DNA of 64,000 nt from Mangrovibacterium marinum. Lineage in GTDB: Bacteria; Bacteroidota; Bacteroidia; Bacteroidales; Prolixibacteraceae. Positions 62,128-64,000 of the stretch are shown one piece after another. Position 1 is the first letter of the stretch. The number at the start of each line of letters is the position of its first letter. The notes beneath the pieces were generated by a model that saw only the letters and a program-made list of their open reading frames with translations, was not told the DNA's origin and did not search any database. The stretch is from assembly GCF_003046625.1 (NCBI RefSeq), contig NZ_QAAD01000009.1, positions 1-64,000 of the forward strand, in the 5' to 3' direction. Made by a program: the position numbers and the translations under genes.

Positions 62128-63510
62128 ATGAAAGAAGCAAAATCAGAAACCGTTGCCGGTTTGAAGCAAAAAGTTCAAGGGCGGGTTGTAATGCCCGATG
62201 ATCGCGAATATAACGAAGTACGTCAGATTTGGAATGCCATGATCGACAAGAAACCCGCAGTGATTGTACAATGTGCAAACGCAAAAGATGCGCAAATGGC
62301 GCTGCGTTATGCGAAAGAAAATGAATTGGACTTGTCGATTCGGGGGGCGGGACATAATATTGCCGGCAACTCGCTGTGTGATGGTGGTTTGGTCGTCGAT
62401 TTTATTCGGATGAATAAAGTGCGTGTTGATGCCGGCAAGAAAAAGGCATACGTTGAACCCGGTGCGACTTTGGGCGATGTTGATAAAGCTTGCCAGGCTT
62501 CGGGATTGGCTCTTCCGGTTGGGATTAACTCCACCACCGGAATTGCCGGATTAACACTCGGTGGTGGATTTGGTTGGCTGTCGCGCAAGTACGGAATGAC
62601 CATCGATAGCCTGACATCGGTAGATATGATTACGGCTGAGGGAGAGGCTGTACATGCCAGTTCGTCGGAGAACAGCGATTTATTTTGGGCGGTCCGCGGT
62701 GGCGGAGGAAACTTCGGGATTGTCACCCAGTTTGAATTTGATTTACACAATATTGGCACCGAGGTGTTTGCCGGGTTGTTGGTATTCCCTTATGCTCAGG
62801 CCAAACAGGTCTTAGCGCATTATCGCGATTATATTCTCTCCACACCGGTTGAGTTTAATGCGTGGGTAGTTATGCGTAAAGCACCGCCATTGCCTTTCCT
62901 TGCAGAGGATGTTCACGGGCAGGATGTTTTGGTCGCAGCGATTTGCTATTTCGGCGGAGCCGAAGAAGGCGAGAAGCTGGTGGCTCCGATGCGGACTTTT
63001 GGCGATCCGATGGGCGAACATATCGGGATGGCTCCCTACACGGCCTGGCAGCAGGCTTTTGATCCGCTCTTGACTCCCGGCTTCCGGAACTATTGGAAGT
63101 CGCATAACTTCACCGAGCTGCATGATGGTTTGTTTTCAGCGATGATCGATTACGCGGGCAAAATGCCTTCGCCGCATTGTGAAATATTTATTGGCGTGGT
63201 TGCGGGTAAAACGAATGAGGTTCCCGCAGATGCAACGGCCTTCAGTAGCCGCGATATGAAGTTTGTGATGAATGTACACGGACGCTGGGAAGCCGCAGCA
63301 GACGATGACAAATGTATTGGCTGGTCACGCGAGTTTTTCAAAGCTTCGGCTCCTTATGCCTCCGGAGGCGCCTATGTCAACTTTATGACCGAAGAAGAGG
63401 CAAGCCGGGTGAAAGCCGCTTACGGAGTGAACTACGAGCGGTTGGCCCAATTGAAGGCCAAATACGACCCGCTGAATACCTTCCGGATGAATCAGAATAT
63501 TAAGCCCTGA
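62128..63510 (+). CDS. FAD-binding oxidoreductase (BBE-type)
   Basis: Flavoprotein oxidase of 460 residues with the PCMH/VAO fold. His76 in IRGAGHNIAG is the expected covalent FAD attachment site. The glycine-rich segment GLTLGGGFGWLSRKYG follows, but the second (cysteinyl) linkage of bicovalent BBE enzymes is absent. Later features are AVRGGGGNFGIVTQFEF, and the BBE C-terminal motif YVNFMTEEE..VKAAYGVNYERL..KAKYDPLNTFRMNQNI. Substrate unknown; family members oxidise sugars or alkaloids. A terminator lies 30 bases downstream. Confidence 0.88.
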   Translation: MKEAKSETVAGLKQKVQGRVVMPDDREYNEVRQIWNAMIDKKPAVIVQCANAKDAQMALRYAKENELDLSIRGAGHNIAGNSLCDGGLVVDFIRMNKVRVDAGKKKAYVEPGATLGDVDKACQASGLALPVGINSTTGIAGLTLGGGFGWLSRKYGMTIDSLTSVDMITAEGEAVHASSSENSDLFWAVRGGGGNFGIVTQFEFDLHNIGTEVFAGLLVFPYAQAKQVLAHYRDYILSTPVEFNAWVVMRKAPPLPFLAEDVHGQDVLVAAICYFGGAEEGEKLVAPMRTFGDPMGEHIGMAPYTAWQQAFDPLLTPGFRNYWKSHNFTELHDGLFSAMIDYAGKMPSPHCEIFIGVVAGKTNEVPADATAFSSRDMKFVMNVHGRWEAAADDDKCIGWSREFFKASAPYASGGAYVNFMTEEEASRVKAAYGVNYERLAQLKAKYDPLNTFRMNQNIKP

Positions 63511-63540
63511 TGGGCATGGTTAAGTGAAGAGGGAACCAGG

Positions 63541-63575
63541 TGCCGGAACGTTCGTGATGTTCCGGCATTGTTTTG
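63541..63575 (+). terminator. intrinsic terminator after the FAD oxidase gene
   Basis: TGCCGGAAC and GTTCCGGCA arms with a 10-base loop are followed by TTGTTTT. Confidence 0.75.
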
Positions 63576-63590
63576 GTGTGTTGGGTGGTC

Positions 63591-63886
63591 TCCTGTGTTC
63601 TTTGGGGCAATTCAGGGACATTTTGTACGCTCCAGTGTTAATTTGCTGCTTCCTGTGCGAGTTTAGCTAATCCTGTGAGCAAAATGTCAGTCCTGTGCTC
63701 TTTTTCAGACTCCTGTGCGAAATAATTCGCTCCAGTGTAACTAAGAGTCAATAAGATCGCAAAGGAACGCCAAAAATCGCAAAGGGCGGGGAAATATTAC
63801 ACAGGACGGCGAAAAAGTGCACAGGGTGACCGAAAACAGCACAGGGAACAGTAGAATCGCATAGGGCTAAGGAAAACCAGACAGGG
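63591..63886. repeat. 20-bp phased heptamer array with inverted arms
   Basis: Left arm: heptamers at 63591, 63611, 63631, 63651, 63671, 63691, 63711 and 63731, each exactly 20 bp apart (TCCTGTG five times, TCCAGTG twice, one degenerate at 63611). Right arm: the reverse complement type CAMAGGR at 63760, 63780, 63800, 63820, 63840, 63860 and 63880, again exactly 20 bp apart (CACAGGA/CACAGGG in the middle). The 13 bases between cores are not conserved. No gene overlaps it. Confidence 0.92.
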
Positions 63887-63931
63887 GCATTGGGCACCGC
63901 CAAAAAAGAAAATCCGCGTACTTCCCCGGTG

Positions 63932-63976
63932 CAGCGGATTCTATCCGCTGATTAGAATGCGGTTAGAAACCGCATC
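63932..63976. repeat. dispersed GCGGTT palindrome
   Basis: CAGCGGAT/ATCCGCTG (63932-63950) and AATGCGGTT/AACCGCATC (63956-63976) are adjacent hairpins. The second type recurs at 8776-8796 and 41993-42013. No gene is seen from 63887 to the end. Confidence 0.6.
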
Positions 63977-64000
63977 ACCCAACAAAAAAAGCCACCCTCC

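Noticed and set aside
63591-63886. Possible CRISPR array
   Set aside because: The repeat core is only 7 bp, spacers are 13 bp, the arms are inverted and no cas gene is present.

Overview
The window is a 64 kb chromosomal segment of a Bacteroidota bacterium. The gldKLMN/porP genes and sprA of the type IX secretion system (T9SS), an UpxY-type NusG paralogue, promoters with a TAnnTTTG -7 box and mostly weak Shine-Dalgarno sequences support this. The gene content resembles the Marinilabiliales/Prolixibacteraceae, but that placement is an inference from gene content. No rRNA, tRNA, insertion sequence, prophage or CRISPR array was seen.

Layout. 0.2-7.5 kb (minus strand): a DNA glycosylase, then a short exopolysaccharide locus (UpxY antiterminator, WcaJ-like sugar transferase, Wza-like export lipoprotein, Wzc-like tyrosine kinase, HAD phosphatase) with a hairpin-rich gap. 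7.5-10 kb: repeat-rich DNA around a HepT/MntA toxin-antitoxin pair. 10-21.6 kb (minus): the T9SS motor/ring locus porP-gldK-gldL-gldM-gldN with a second gldK paralogue, preceded by topA and a ureohydrolase-like protein lacking several metal ligands. 21.9-28.3 kb: PBP1A, a 41-bp palindrome array, agmatine-to-putrescine genes and a DUF3332 lipoprotein. 28.5-35.3 kb (minus): a complete trpEGDCFBA operon headed by a leader peptide with three consecutive Trp codons and an intrinsic terminator. 36-43.7 kb: a PHP-domain phosphodiesterase, a CE2-like esterase, a second 41-bp array, a zinc ABC importer operon with an overlapping 59-codon zinc-ribbon gene, TauE/SafE and YidD. 43.8-61 kb (plus): a flavoprotein reductase, rlmN, a nitroreductase, pdxA, ruvA, the 2515-aa SprA translocon, a TrhP-like U32 protein and a large membrane-anchored propeller-like protein. 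61.4-64 kb: DUF1059, an ABM-like protein, a BBE-type FAD oxidase and a 20-bp phased heptamer array.

How the genes work together. GldK/L/M/N, PorP and SprA supply the ring, the motor and the outer-membrane channel of one secretion machine encoded at two places in the window. The trp genes convert chorismate to tryptophan under what looks like ribosome-mediated attenuation. AguA and AguB convert agmatine to putrescine. ZnuA, ZnuB and ZnuC import zinc.

The most unusual signal is not a gene. The intergenic DNA is full of arrays made of a short fixed core repeated in exact register (periods of about 7, 8, 9, 20 and 41 bp) with freely varying filler, in two cases with two arms in opposite orientation. 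The clearest is at 63591-63886: fifteen heptamer positions in strict 20-bp register, eight one way and seven inverted. The second clear regulatory discovery is the trp attenuator.
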